From NCBI RefSeq assembly GCF_004366735.1, contig NZ_SOQX01000002.1, forward strand, positions 248,001-312,000: a DNA stretch of 64,000 nucleotides, given 5' to 3'. Positions 1-11,219 of the stretch are shown piece by piece (position 1 is the stretch's first letter; each line of letters opens with the position of its first letter). The notes beneath the pieces are model-generated. The model saw only the letters and a program-made list of their open reading frames with translations. It did no database searches and had not been told where the DNA came from. The DNA comes from Thiohalophilus thiocyanatoxydans. GTDB taxonomy: Bacteria; Pseudomonadota; Gammaproteobacteria; UBA6429; Thiohalophilaceae. The translations under genes were made by a program, and so were the position numbers.

Positions 1-27
1 GCAGGGATAAGGTGTTGTGTGTTGCCC

Positions 28-62
28 GAAAACCCGGCCTGGTCAATACCAACCGGGTTGCC
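28..62 (-). terminator. weak terminator-like hairpin after cysZ
   Basis: Just downstream of cysZ on the minus strand a 7-bp stem (AACCCGG at 31-37 with CCGGGTT at 53-59) is followed by a short T run (GGGTTTTC). The stem is GC-rich but the T tract is short, so termination would be inefficient at best. Confidence 0.35.
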
Positions 63-63
63 G

Positions 64-798
64 CTATTCCACGGGGTGACGATTGAATTGCTCGATGCGC
101 AAAGCCGTCGCTCCGGCGACCGCAACCGGCATCACCAGAAAGTTCAAGACCGGAATCAATGTCGCCAGCATGACCGCGCCCCCGAAGCCCAGGGATAAGA
201 ACCGTTTTTGCCGGATTACCCGGCGGATATCCGGAAAACTCAGTCCCTGATTGCCCAGCGGGTAATCGAGATACTCGATGCTCAGCATCCAGGCGCTGAA
301 GATGACCCACAGTACCGGCGCGACCAGATTGATCACCGGAATCAGGGTGATGACCACCAAAACGATGGCGATCCCGGCGAAAAGCAGCATTTTTTTAACT
401 TCACCGGTCAAAGCCTTGACGGTCTCCTCGAAGACCCCCGCCTCGCTGATCGGCGAGCGCCCGGTCAGGTTCTTCTCCACCGCGGCGGATAAAAAACTGT
501 TAAACGGCGAGCCGACCAGATTGGCCAGCACGGTAAAACTGAAGAACACCGCGATGCCGGTGGTGATGACAAAAATAAACCAGAGCAGACTGTCCAGCCA
601 GGCCAGCCAGTCAGGCAACGTCGGCATCAGCCACGCCAGCAGTACTTCGAACTGCGCGGCCAGCAGCCAGATCAGACCGGCAAAGATCAGGATATTAATA
701 ATCAGGGGAATCACAACATGGCGTTTCACGCCGGGCTTGCCAATCAGGCTCAAACCACGCAGCAGATAGCTTGCGCCGGTAAACGGATTACTGATCAT
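64..798 (-). CDS. cysZ: CysZ-like sulfate permease (EI24 family)
   Basis: Inner-membrane protein of 244 aa, the usual size for CysZ, which mediates sulfate uptake for cysteine synthesis. The sequence shows the family pattern: an N-terminal SNPFTGASYLLRGLSLI segment, hydrophobic segments at about 29-50, 66-92, 138-173 and 203-230, and a conserved SPFNSFLSAAVE stretch after the second. A strong GGAGG ribosome site lies 5 bases before the ATG. It stands alone on the minus strand, with no cys genes next to it. Family assignment is firm; the transported substrate is taken from E. coli CysZ. Confidence 0.85.
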   Translation of the reverse strand: MISNPFTGASYLLRGLSLIGKPGVKRHVVIPLIINILIFAGLIWLLAAQFEVLLAWLMPTLPDWLAWLDSLLWFIFVITTGIAVFFSFTVLANLVGSPFNSFLSAAVEKNLTGRSPISEAGVFEETVKALTGEVKKMLLFAGIAIVLVVITLIPVINLVAPVLWVIFSAWMLSIEYLDYPLGNQGLSFPDIRRVIRQKRFLSLGFGGAVMLATLIPVLNFLVMPVAVAGATALRIEQFNRHPVE

Positions 799-819
799 TT
801 GGCCTCCTGGGAGAGAAAA

Positions 820-1024
820 GATTTACCACGAAGACTCCAAGACACGAAGTAAATGATTTTTTAATATATTTTGATAATAGACCGGCAAGCAATTCTCTGG
901 CGTATTGAATCAGATAGAGAGACGCTTATTGTAATTTCGGCCTGTTTTGATTTATGCGCATCGTACTGCAAGCGACGTGACAAACAAACAGGGTTAACTT
1001 GGTGTCTTCGTGTCTTGGTGGTTA
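820..1024. repeat. inverted pair of ACCACGAAGAC-type short repeats
   Basis: The gap between cysZ and the sugar kinase begins with ACCACGAAGAC / CCAAGACACGAAG units (822-850) and ends with their reverse complement (990-1024, CTTGGTGTCTTCGTGTC). About 140 bp of AT-rich sequence lies between. The same unit type recurs at 2390-2420 and 7711-7773. No gene is seen inside. Confidence 0.7.
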
Positions 1025-2323
1025 TCAGTTCTTGTCACTGCGCAGGGCGATCAGCGCGCTGCCGTAGGCCGCTTCGGTGTTGGGGGCGGTTTCCACCGGG
1101 AGACCCAGCAGGCTCTGGCGGATCTGCGTCCAAGCGTCGTTGACGCTGCCGCCGCCGGAGGTGAGGATGCGTTTGGGAAAGGGGGCGCCCAGTTCGGCCA
1201 GGCGTTCGTAGCCCTGTTTTTCGATCCGCGCGATGCCTTCGAGCAGGCCCTGAAAAAACGTGACATCGTCGTCGGGTCGCGGCTCCAGCTGTGGGCTCAG
1301 ATGTGGATCGTTGATGGGAAAACGCTCTCCCGGAGCCGGCAGGGGATAGTAATCGAGTCCGGTGTGCTGTTGCGGATCCAGTTGCGTCGTCATTGCCTGC
1401 AGCTGCTCGTCGGAGAAATACTGCTTCAATACCGCGCCGCCGCTGCTGGAAGCGCCGCCCACCAGCCACAGATCGCCGAGGGGTTGACTGTAGACGCCAT
1501 ACTGGGCGGAGAGAATCGGCGAGGGACCCAGAACCTTCAGCACCAGGGTCGAGCCCAGTACGGTGACCGCGTCGCCTGGTTCACTGGCACCGGTGGCGAT
1601 AAACGAGGCGGTGCTGTCGGTGGTGCCGCTGACGATCAGTGTTTCCGGCGAGAGGTTGAAGCGTCTGGCCATGTGGGCGCTGATCGGACCGATGGGTTCG
1701 CCGGGTTGCTGCACGTCGGGCAACCAGGCGTTGTCCAGCGGCAGAGTATCCATCCAGCGCGGCCAGGTGTGGTGCTCGGCGTTAAACCCGGTTTTGAGGC
1801 AGTTGTTGAGATCGCTGATGCCGTAACGGTCGGTGAGTTTGCCGGCAATCCAGTCAGCCTGGTGCAGGCAGTGGGCGAGGGCGCTTTTATCGACGTGCAT
1901 ACTGAGCCATAACAGCTTGACCAGTCCGGCGTTGGGGCTGAGTACCGGATTATCCGGCGGCGCCATCGCCTTGAGATGTTCCACGTAAACCGGATCGCGT
2001 TGATCGTTGTACAGCAACGCCTCGTGCAACGGCTCGCCGGCGGCATTGGTCACCAGCACCGAGCCCGAGGTGCCGTCCACGGCGATCCGTTTTACCCGGG
2101 CGGGATCGATCTGTTCAAACAGTTCGTCCAGCACTCGCTCCACCGCCTGCCACCAGAGCCCGGGATCTTGATAGCGGGCATTGCCCTCGGCCCGGGCTGG
2201 CGGCAGATCGGTGCTGGCCGTGTAGAGAATCGTCGCATCACGATTGATCGCCGTTGCCCGGCAACCGGACGTCCCCAGATCAATCCCGACATACAATGCT
2301 GAAGAGGCAGTCATGGTGTTCAC
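1025..2323 (-). CDS. FGGY-family carbohydrate kinase
   Basis: Cytoplasmic sugar kinase of 432 aa with both halves of the FGGY fold. The N-terminal phosphate-binding loop YVGIDLGTSGCR is at residues 11-22, IAVDGTSGSVL follows, and the C-terminal adenosine motif ILTSGGGSVNDAW precedes a conserved small-residue end. The protein is shorter than typical glycerol or xylulose kinases (about 500 aa). That size matches the compact cyanobacterial/plant branch shown to phosphorylate D-ribulose, but the substrate cannot be settled from sequence. The GTG at 2323 has GGAAAA upstream; an ATG at 2314 is the alternative start. No sugar transport or catabolic genes are adjacent. A short CTTGGTGTC-type repeat (2390-2420) fills the gap to queF. 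Confidence 0.8.
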   Translation of the reverse strand: MNTMTASSALYVGIDLGTSGCRATAINRDATILYTASTDLPPARAEGNARYQDPGLWWQAVERVLDELFEQIDPARVKRIAVDGTSGSVLVTNAAGEPLHEALLYNDQRDPVYVEHLKAMAPPDNPVLSPNAGLVKLLWLSMHVDKSALAHCLHQADWIAGKLTDRYGISDLNNCLKTGFNAEHHTWPRWMDTLPLDNAWLPDVQQPGEPIGPISAHMARRFNLSPETLIVSGTTDSTASFIATGASEPGDAVTVLGSTLVLKVLGPSPILSAQYGVYSQPLGDLWLVGGASSSGGAVLKQYFSDEQLQAMTTQLDPQQHTGLDYYPLPAPGERFPINDPHLSPQLEPRPDDDVTFFQGLLEGIARIEKQGYERLAELGAPFPKRILTSGGGSVNDAWTQIRQSLLGLPVETAPNTEAAYGSALIALRSDKN

Positions 2324-2444
2324 TTTTTTTCCGGCCGTTGTCCAATTGATCGCCGCGAAGTGTTTGGGTCGCGTTATTTATCAATTTGAAACTTGGTGTC
2401 TTGGCGTCTTGGTGGTGAATGCTTTTGCGCTCTCGGCCCTGCTG

Positions 2445-2834
2445 TCACGGTAACGTGACGGCCTCGGGCGCTTGCCAGCCGCTCTGGCGGTGTTCGGCGA
2501 CGACGGAGGTATAGATCCCGCCGCGCACATTGAATTTGGCGGTCAGGCGCATGAAGCGCGGCTCGGTAGCCTTCACCAGATCATCGAGAATGGTGTTGGT
2601 GACCTTCTCGTGGAAGGCGCCCTCGTCGCGATAGGCCCAGACATACATCTTCAACGACTTGAGCTCGACGCATTTGGCTTCGGGCACGTACTCCAGATAG
2701 AGCGTGGCGAAGTCCGGTTGCCCGGTCTTGGGACACAGACAGGTAAACTCCGGTACCTCGATGCGGATGGTATAATCCCGCTCCGGCATCGGATTGTCGA
2801 AGGTTTCGAGGGTTTTGCTGGGCTGGCTGGGCAT
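2445..2834 (-). CDS. queF: NADPH-dependent 7-cyano-7-deazaguanine reductase (type I QueF)
   Basis: Reduces preQ0 to preQ1 in queuosine tRNA modification. At 129 aa it is the short, single-domain (type I) form. CPKTGQPD at residues 34-41 carries the nucleophilic Cys34 and the general acid Asp41, and VELKSLKMY at 56-64 is the NADPH/substrate motif that defines QueF against GTP cyclohydrolase I. FHEKVTN and the C-terminal RGGI are also conserved. It stands alone between sugar kinase and smc; no other que genes are in the window. Confidence 0.95.
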   Translation of the reverse strand: MPSQPSKTLETFDNPMPERDYTIRIEVPEFTCLCPKTGQPDFATLYLEYVPEAKCVELKSLKMYVWAYRDEGAFHEKVTNTILDDLVKATEPRFMRLTAKFNVRGGIYTSVVAEHRQSGWQAPEAVTLP

Positions 2835-2879
2835 GGCGCGAAACCATACCCCAAGCTTGCCTGGCTGGCAAGCTTGGGC

Positions 2880-3060
2880 AGGGACGAGGAACGAGGTACG
2901 AGTGACGAGGTAATTTTGAATGAGCTGATATATATCACCCCACCCTGACCCTCCCCTTGAAGGGGAGGGGATAAAAAAACAGCCCCTGGCTCTCGGCTCT
3001 GTTCAGTTAACGTATTGAAATCCTTTGCGGTCCTCTGCGCCTTGGCGCCTCTGCGTTGAA
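2880..3060. repeat. GAGGTAC-type heptamers, CCCTCCCC palindrome and GCGCCTCTGCG units
   Basis: The gap before smc holds a run of 7-bp units (CGAGGAA, CGAGGTA, CGAGTGA, 2883-2912), then a CCCTCCCCTTGAAGGGGAGGGG palindrome-like segment (2947-2970), then GCGGTCCTCTGCGCC-type units (3017-3056). All three recur elsewhere in the window. No gene is seen. Confidence 0.7.
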
Positions 3061-3158
3061 GCTGTTTGTTGTCGATGGCACCACGGCGAAATTCAGAAGG
3101 CGGTTTTGCCAGTTTGTCAATCTTGCCTCCTTATATGAGGGTACTGTATCTTTCCCCG

Positions 3159-6100
3159 ATGCGACTGACCAAACTCAAACTCTCCGGCTTCAAATCTTTC
3201 GTCGACCCGACTACCGTCCCCCTGCCCAGCTCGCTGGTCGGGGTGGTGGGGCCCAACGGTTGTGGTAAATCCAACATCATCGACGCGGTGCGCTGGGTGA
3301 TGGGCGAGTCCTCCGCCAAGCATCTGCGTGGTGATTCCATGGCCGACGTCATTTTCAACGGTTCCACCTCGCGCAAGCCGGTCGGCCAGGCCACGGTGGA
3401 GCTGGTATTCGACAACAGCGACGGCAGCCTGGGCGGGCAGTACGCCAATTACAGTGAAATTGCCATCAAGCGCACGGTCACCCGCGACGGGCAGTCCATT
3501 TACCATCTCAACGGCACCCGCTGCCGTCGCCGGGACATCACCGACATCTTCCTGGGTACCGGGCTGGGGCCTCGCAGCTACGCCATTATCGAGCAGGGCA
3601 CCATTTCGCGCATCATCGAGGCCAAGCCCGAGGAGCTGCGCGTATTCCTGGAGGAGGCCGCCGGCATCTCCAAATATAAAGAGCGCCGCCGCGAGACCGA
3701 GAACCGCATTCGTCACACCCGCGAGAATCTGGATCGGCTCAACGATCTGCGTGAGGAGCTCGACAAGCAGCTCGCCAAACTGCAACGCCAGGCCAAAACT
3801 GCCGAGCGCTACAAGGTCCTGAAAGAGGAAGAGCGTCTGCTGCGCGCCCAGCTACAGGCCCTGCGCTGGAAGGGGGTCGACGAGCAGGCCAAGCAGAGCG
3901 ACAACAAAATCCGCGAACAGGAGACCGCGCTGGAAGGGGCGGTGGCCAAACAGCGGCATATCGAAACCGAGATCGAGCAGCAGCGCGGCCAGCATACCGA
4001 GGCCAGCGACACGTTCAACGAGGTGCAGAGCCGGTTTTACAGCATCGGCGCCGACATCGCCCGGCTGGAACAGTCCATCCAGCATGCCAGGGAGCGTCGC
4101 ACCCAGCAGGACCAGGATCTGCAACAGATCGAAAAGGACTGGAACGACGCCCAGGTCCACGTTGAGGCGGATCGCAAACGGATCGACGAGTTGGAGGCCG
4201 GCCTCAAGACCATTGAGCCCGATCTGCAAAACGCCGAGCAGCGCGAACAGAGCGCCAACGAAGCCTTGCAACGGGCCGAACAGGCGATGCAGGAGTGGCA
4301 ACAGGCGTGGGACGACTTCAACCAGCAATCCGCCGAGCCGGCCCGCCAGGCGGACGTGGAGCGCACCCGCATCCAGCATCTGGAACAGAAACTGACCCAG
4401 CTGCAGCAGCGGCTGGAAAAGGCCGAAGAGAGTCTGCAACAGCAGTCTCCCGAACGACTGCAGCAGGAAGTCGAGCAGCTGCAACAGCAGCTGGAACAGA
4501 CCGGCGAGACGGTCAGCCAGGCCCAGCAGGCGCTGACGGACAAACAGGAACAGATCACCACGCTGCGCGAGTCCAGTCATCAGGTGAATACCGATCTGGA
4601 TCAGGCCCGCAGCCGCTTGCAGGATCTGCGCGGTCGCAGTGCCTCGCTCGAGGCGCTGCAACAGGCGGCGCTGGGCAAGGACGAGGGCGCGGTCAATGAC
4701 TGGCTGAGCGGCCAGCAACTGCAGGATGCGCCGCGTCTGGCCGAAGAGATGGAGGTGGATACCGGCTGGGAGCGGGCGGTCGAATGTGTGCTGGGCGCGC
4801 ATCTGGAAGCGGTCTGCGTGGCCGGGGTCGATCCGCTGGCCGACATGCTCGGCAGCCTCCAGGAAGGCACCCTGACCCTGTTCGACACCAACGCCCCCGG
4901 CCCGGCCGGCGCCGCCCAACACGGCACGCCGCTGCTGGAGAAGGTCCGCGCCCCGTGGCAACTCGATGCCCTGCTGGGCGGCATCTATGCCGCCGAGTCC
5001 CTGGCCGAGGCGCTGGCCCTGCGCGCGCAGCTGGCGGCGCATGAATCGGTGGTGACCCGCGAGGGGATCTGGCTGGGCGCCAACTGGCTGCGGGTGGTCA
5101 AGGATCAGGAACAGGATCAAAAAACCGGCATTCTCAAGCGCGAACAGGAACTCAAGAGCCTGGACAGCCAGATCCAGGAAGAGAACGCCCGGGTCCAGGC
5201 GCTGCAGGAGCAGATGGAGCAGGAGCGCGAACGCTTGCGCGAGCTGGAGCAGGAACGTGACGAGGCCCAGGCGCAACTGAATCAGGCCAGCCGTCGCCAG
5301 GCGGAGCAACAGACCGATCTCAAGGCGCGCCAGGGGCAGATGGAACAGGTCCAGGCCCGCCAGCAGGCCCTGCAGACAGAGCAGCAGGAACTGCGCGCGG
5401 AGATGGAGCGGGATCAACAGGAACTGCAGGCCAGCCGCGGCCGGCTGCAGGAGCACCTGGATACCATGTCCGGCCTGGAACAGCAGCGCGAGCAGCTCAA
5501 CAGCCGGCGTGATGAACTGCGCCAAGCCCTGGAAGAGGCCCGCACCCAGGCCCAGCAGATGCGCAGCGAAGCGCACGAGATCAAACTGCGCGCGGAAAAA
5601 GAGCGCACCGAACTCAACTCGACCCGTCAGGCGCTGGAGCGGCTGAATAACCAGCTGACCCAGCTCTCCGGGCGCCGTGAAGAGTTGCAAAAGGCCCTGG
5701 CCGAAAGCGAGGCACCGCTCAAGGAGATGGAGCAGGAGCTGGCGGACAAACTCGACAAGCGCGTGGCGGTGGAGACCGAACTGGGTGAAGCCCGCCAGGC
5801 GATGGAAGCGATCGAACACCAGCTGCGCGAGCTCGAAGAGCAGCGGGTCGCCGCCGAACAGACGGCGCAAACCCTGCGCGGCGAGCTGGAACAGATCCGT
5901 ATCAGTCAGCAGGAGTTCACGGTTCGCCGCCAGACCCTGGAAGAGCAGATCAACGAATCAGGCTTTACCCTGGCCCAGCTGCTTGAAGAGCTGCCCGGGG
6001 AAGCCGAAGTGAGCCAGTGGCAGGAGCACGTCGAACAACTGGAAGCGAAGATTCAGCGTCTGGGCCCCATCAACCTGGCCGCCATCGAGGAGTTCGAGCA

Positions 6101-6674
6101 GCAGTCCGAGCGCAAGGCGTACCTGGATGCGCAGAACGAGGATCTGGTACAGGCGCTGAAGACCCTGGAAGAGGCGATCCACAAGATCGACAAGGAGACC
6201 CGGACCCGCTTCAAGGAGACCTACGACAAGGTCAACAGCGGGCTCAAGGATCTCTTCCCGCGCCTGTTCGGCGGCGGTCACGCCTACCTGGAGATGACCG
6301 GCGAGGATCTGCTCGAGACCGGCGTCACCGTCATGGCGCGTCCCCCCGGCAAGCGCAACAGTACCATCCACCTGCTCTCCGGCGGCGAGAAGGCGCTGAC
6401 CGCGGTCGCGCTGGTGTTTGCCATTTTCGAGCTGAATCCGGCGCCGTTCTGCATGCTCGACGAGGTCGACGCGCCGCTGGATGACGCCAACGTCACCCGC
6501 TATTGCGATCTCTTGCAGCATATGTCGGACAGGACACAGTTTATTTTCATTACCCACAATAAAGTCACCATGGAAGTCGCCAACCACCTGACCGGCGTGA
6601 CCATGCACGAACCGGGTGTCTCGCGGATGGTTGCGGTGGACGTGGACGAGGCGGCCAAGCTGGCCTCGGCGTGA
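3159..6674 (+). CDS. smc: chromosome segregation ATPase SMC
   Basis: Condensin core ATPase of 1171 aa that compacts and segregates chromosomes together with ScpA and ScpB (encoded at 18969 and 19830). Walker A GPNGCGKS is at residues 31-38. Two long heptad-rich coiled coils (about 170-500 and 680-1000, very Q/E/R-rich) flank a hinge around 520-660. The C-terminal head has signature LLSGGEKALTAVAL and Walker B FCMLDEVDAPLD. I chose the ATG at 3159 because MRLTKLKLSGFKSF is the standard SMC N-terminus; an in-frame ATG at 3135 would add eight residues. smc-zipA-ligA is a conserved gammaproteobacterial order. Confidence 0.96.
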   Translation: MRLTKLKLSGFKSFVDPTTVPLPSSLVGVVGPNGCGKSNIIDAVRWVMGESSAKHLRGDSMADVIFNGSTSRKPVGQATVELVFDNSDGSLGGQYANYSEIAIKRTVTRDGQSIYHLNGTRCRRRDITDIFLGTGLGPRSYAIIEQGTISRIIEAKPEELRVFLEEAAGISKYKERRRETENRIRHTRENLDRLNDLREELDKQLAKLQRQAKTAERYKVLKEEERLLRAQLQALRWKGVDEQAKQSDNKIREQETALEGAVAKQRHIETEIEQQRGQHTEASDTFNEVQSRFYSIGADIARLEQSIQHARERRTQQDQDLQQIEKDWNDAQVHVEADRKRIDELEAGLKTIEPDLQNAEQREQSANEALQRAEQAMQEWQQAWDDFNQQSAEPARQADVERTRIQHLEQKLTQLQQRLEKAEESLQQQSPERLQQEVEQLQQQLEQTGETVSQAQQALTDKQEQITTLRESSHQVNTDLDQARSRLQDLRGRSASLEALQQAALGKDEGAVNDWLSGQQLQDAPRLAEEMEVDTGWERAVECVLGAHLEAVCVAGVDPLADMLGSLQEGTLTLFDTNAPGPAGAAQHGTPLLEKVRAPWQLDALLGGIYAAESLAEALALRAQLAAHESVVTREGIWLGANWLRVVKDQEQDQKTGILKREQELKSLDSQIQEENARVQALQEQMEQERERLRELEQERDEAQAQLNQASRRQAEQQTDLKARQGQMEQVQARQQALQTEQQELRAEMERDQQELQASRGRLQEHLDTMSGLEQQREQLNSRRDELRQALEEARTQAQQMRSEAHEIKLRAEKERTELNSTRQALERLNNQLTQLSGRREELQKALAESEAPLKEMEQELADKLDKRVAVETELGEARQAMEAIEHQLRELEEQRVAAEQTAQTLRGELEQIRISQQEFTVRRQTLEEQINESGFTLAQLLEELPGEAEVSQWQEHVEQLEAKIQRLGPINLAAIEEFEQQSERKAYLDAQNEDLVQALKTLEEAIHKIDKETRTRFKETYDKVNSGLKDLFPRLFGGGHAYLEMTGEDLLETGVTVMARPPGKRNSTIHLLSGGEKALTAVALVFAIFELNPAPFCMLDEVDAPLDDANVTRYCDLLQHMSDRTQFIFITHNKVTMEVANHLTGVTMHEPGVSRMVAVDVDEAAKLASA

Positions 6675-6696
6675 CCCTCGCCAAAACATAGAATGA

Positions 6697-6795
6697 ATGC
6701 AATCCGCGAATGAACACCAATGAACGCGAATCTTTGAAACATTTGGCAGTACAGGAGTATTTTGCGTTTATTTGCGTTCATTGGCGGATTGATTT
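6697..6795. repeat. inverted AATGAACGCGAAT-type repeats
   Basis: Between smc and zipA a run of AATCCGCGAATGAAC / AATGAACGCGAAT units (6700-6735) is followed by the reverse-complement run (6763-6790). The two could fold into a long hairpin in DNA or RNA. Confidence 0.65.
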
Positions 6796-6877
6796 CTGAT
6801 ACGTTGTTCTGTGACTGCCAGAGTTAATTGGCGGTACTGGTGTATTCATCGCATATTTATGACAAGGTCGTGCTGAT

Positions 6878-7687
6878 ATGGACCCGCTACGGCTGACACT
6901 TCTTGCAATCGGCATCGCGTTTATCGTGATTGTCTATCTGGTGACGCGTATTCGCTCCGGTCAGGGTTTGCACTGGCCCGGTTTTCTGCGATTTCCCGCC
7001 CTGCGTTTCCCCTCACTACGACGTTCCGCCATCGAGGAAGAGAACCCATTTCCTGAACGGGATCCGTATTACGAGGAACTGGATGACGCGGAGCTGCAGG
7101 CCCTGTCAGAGGTGTCCTGGCAAGCCCGGCGCGACGACGATGTCGACGTGGCCAACCTGGGTAACCTGAATACCGTCGATGCCGTGGAGGAAGAGGGTGA
7201 GTCGCTGGTAATCGCCCTCAACGTCATGGCCAAAGCCGGTCATTATTTCCCCGGGGAGGAAGTGCTCGCCGCCCTGCAGGATAATGATCTGGAACACGGC
7301 GAGATGCAGATTTTCCACCGCTATCCCGATGGCGCCGCGAATGGGCGGCCCGTTTTCAGCCTGGCCAACACCGTTGAGCCGGGAACATTCGATCTGAATA
7401 CCATGGAAGCGTTACAAACCCCGGGTCTGTCGCTGTTCATGCAACTGCCCGGACCGATGGATGCGCGCAAGTCGTTCGAACTGATGCTCAATACCGGCCG
7501 CCAGCTGGCCGAACAGCTCGGCGGCGATCTGTGCGACGAACGACGCAATGTCCTGACCCTGCAAACTACCGGCCACCTCAAGGAACAGATCGAGGCGTAT
7601 CTGTTCCGCCGCAAAATGGCCGGGCTGCAAAAGCAACACCCCAAGGGCAAGGGCAAGGGCAAGGGCAAGGGCCGAGGGACGAGCTAG
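6878..7687 (+). CDS. zipA: cell division protein ZipA
   Basis: Inner-membrane anchor for FtsZ at the division septum. The 269-aa protein has an N-terminal membrane helix (about residues 5-23, LTLLAIGIAFIVIVYLV), a short acidic/proline linker, and a C-terminal ZipA FtsZ-binding domain (about 110-250, including LFMQLPGPMDARKSFELML). The linker is much shorter than in E. coli ZipA. The C-terminus ends in a KGKGKGKGKG tail encoded by tandem AAGGGC hexamers (about 7644-7673), a likely slippage-prone extension. Placement between smc and ligA supports the call. Confidence 0.93.
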   Translation: MDPLRLTLLAIGIAFIVIVYLVTRIRSGQGLHWPGFLRFPALRFPSLRRSAIEEENPFPERDPYYEELDDAELQALSEVSWQARRDDDVDVANLGNLNTVDAVEEEGESLVIALNVMAKAGHYFPGEEVLAALQDNDLEHGEMQIFHRYPDGAANGRPVFSLANTVEPGTFDLNTMEALQTPGLSLFMQLPGPMDARKSFELMLNTGRQLAEQLGGDLCDERRNVLTLQTTGHLKEQIEAYLFRRKMAGLQKQHPKGKGKGKGKGRGTS

Positions 7688-7707
7688 TTAGGGGCGAGAA
7701 AAAGAGC

Positions 7708-9823
<2,116 letters not shown>

Positions 9824-9844
9824 GGGAATGGATGTTTTTGTGCG

Positions 9845-10240
9845 AGTTGTAGGCCCGATATAGCGAAGCGGTATCGGGCTTTCATCTTACTCCCTCCCCA
9901 CCAAGGGGAACACCGAAGGCATAAAGTAGGGTGGGGTGATCAAGCATCCAGTTTCTACCTAAATGATCGTCCTGCGGGCGAGCTGGATTTTGAAAGCGGG
10001 TTCTCGCGACTCAGACTTTATTCCCTCCCCTCCAAGGGGAGGGGTAGGGAGGGGTGATCAAGCATCCAGCGTCTATCAAAATGATCGCCCTCCGGACGAG
10101 CCGAATCTTGAAAGCGGGCTCTCGCACCTCAGACTTTATTCCCTCCCCTCCAAGGGGAGGGGTAGGGAGGGGTGATCAAGCATCCAGCGTCTATCAAAAT
10201 GTGTTCGCCCTCCGGGCGAGCTGAATCTTGAAAGCGGGCT
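9845..10240. repeat. REP-like palindrome followed by 118-bp tandem repeats
   Basis: After ligA a palindrome (GCCCGATA...TATCGGGC, 9853-9880) is followed by almost three copies of a 118-bp unit. The shared block CAAGCATCCAG begins at 9941, 10059 and 10177. Each unit contains CCCTCCCC...GGGGAGGGG arms and a GCCCTCCGGGCGAG hairpin. The unit length is not a multiple of three and no conserved reading frame is seen. Confidence 0.8.
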
Positions 10241-10620
10241 CTCGCGCCCGCGCGGCGAGGTACTTTCTTGTACCGACTAGAAAGTACCCAAAGAAGCTCC
10301 CCCGAAAACGCCGCCGCTCCAGCCATTTCCAATGGCTGAACCGGTTCCCTGCGCTTCTCATTCCAGTCGGGCTCGCCAGACGGCACGTCCGTGTGCCGAC
10401 TGGCGAGTGGCGGCATCCTTGCCGCCACCCTGACGGGCTAATCCTCCTTCCACTGCGATGCTCGGCGGCGTATGACGGGATGGGAAACGACTAGACGGAG
10501 CTGAGAAAACCCTGATATCTCGACCAGACAATACCCTGCCAAGCTCGAAATATATTTTTCTCCCTGCTACGATTATGGCTAATTTCTATAATATCAGGAT
10601 CCGGGGCTGGAATAGACAGA
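10241..10620. other. intergenic block without a recognisable gene
   Basis: It starts with a hairpin (AGGTACTTTC...GAAAGTACC, 10258-10290), continues with GC-rich sequence resembling a dispersed intergenic repeat (CCAAAGAAGCTCCCCCGAAAA region), and then drops to AT-rich sequence towards the cassette-like gene. Short frames exist but none has a convincing start or composition. Confidence 0.4.
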
Positions 10621-10625
10621 CATCT

Positions 10626-10671
10626 GTCTAACCCCGTAAAAGACAGACGTCTGCATAACTAACTGTTAGAG
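10626..10671 (+). repeat. attC-like site upstream of the cassette-like gene
   Basis: The outer pair is GTCTAAC (10626-10632) and GTTAGAG (10665-10671), complementary at six of seven positions. A perfect CAGACGTCTG palindrome lies inside. This is the layout of an integron attC site (R'' ... R'), though at 46 bp it is shorter than most. The G/TTAGAG point would be the recombination boundary. Confidence 0.5.
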
Positions 10672-11219
10672 GGCATCCCAACTTATGGTCATGCGCGCGA
10701 CATTATGTACTGTATTGGGCGTAGTGTTTTTGCTCGCATCTATCTATGGCCTTATGGGTGTCTTGCAGGCCGCCTCGTTGTTTGTCGGTGTACGCGCCCT
10801 CTTAAATGCAAACCTTTGGGGCTCGGTTTTTCTTGTTAGCCTAGTTGTCTCTGTAGCCTGCTTTGTGGCCGCATTCCGCACTCAAGAATCAACCCCTTCA
10901 CGGTTAAGCTCAGCTACCGGTTTAGTGCTTTTCGCGTTTTCTATTTGGTTTGTTATTCCGGTAATTTACGACCTTCTGGCAATTGACAGTTGTCTTGATC
11001 GTGGTGGTAGCTTTGATTATGTGAATTCTGTATGCGACTTCTCTACAAACCACCCAAATATTTCCATCTTTAGTCGCCATGGTTTTCGGCTTACAACCTT
11101 CGTTATTTTTTCCTTGGTTGGACTCAAGCTTCTAGTCCCGTATTTGCACAATTATCTATCTCGGAGGAAACATGCCCTCTAACTTTGCGGTCAAGCGGGA
11201 CTGGCTTATTTTATAAACG
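10666..11219 (+). mobile_element. putative integron-type gene cassette (solo, no integrase seen)
   Basis: A low-GC gene is bounded on the left by G/TTAGAGGG and on the right by an attC-like site whose R'' is CTCTAAC. The reverse complement of CTCTAAC is GTTAGAG, exactly the left boundary, as expected if the element circularised by recombination between its own R' and R''. The stop codon TAA lies inside the R'' box, as in many gene cassettes. No integron integrase is present, so this would be an isolated cassette of the SALIN type. Confidence 0.5.
10685..11182 (+). CDS. hypothetical four-helix membrane protein (cassette-borne)
   Basis: Unrecognised protein of 165 aa with hydrophobic segments near 8-30, 38-60, 75-98 and 140-155. 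The third loop holds a cysteine pair (SCLDRGGSFDYVNSVCDF) that could form an extracytoplasmic disulfide. Codon use is AT-rich compared with the neighbours, consistent with transfer. GAGGG lies upstream of the ATG at 10685; a second ATG sits two codons later. Its stop overlaps the attC-like site. No function can be assigned. Confidence 0.65.
   Translation: MVMRATLCTVLGVVFLLASIYGLMGVLQAASLFVGVRALLNANLWGSVFLVSLVVSVACFVAAFRTQESTPSRLSSATGLVLFAFSIWFVIPVIYDLLAIDSCLDRGGSFDYVNSVCDFSTNHPNISIFSRHGFRLTTFVIFSLVGLKLLVPYLHNYLSRRKHAL

Noticed and set aside
3852-5870. Long open frame antisense to smc (672 codons)
   Set aside because: It is the complement of the repetitive SMC coiled coil (Leu/Gln-rich from CTG/CAG bias); smc has all motifs and no independent start signal is seen.
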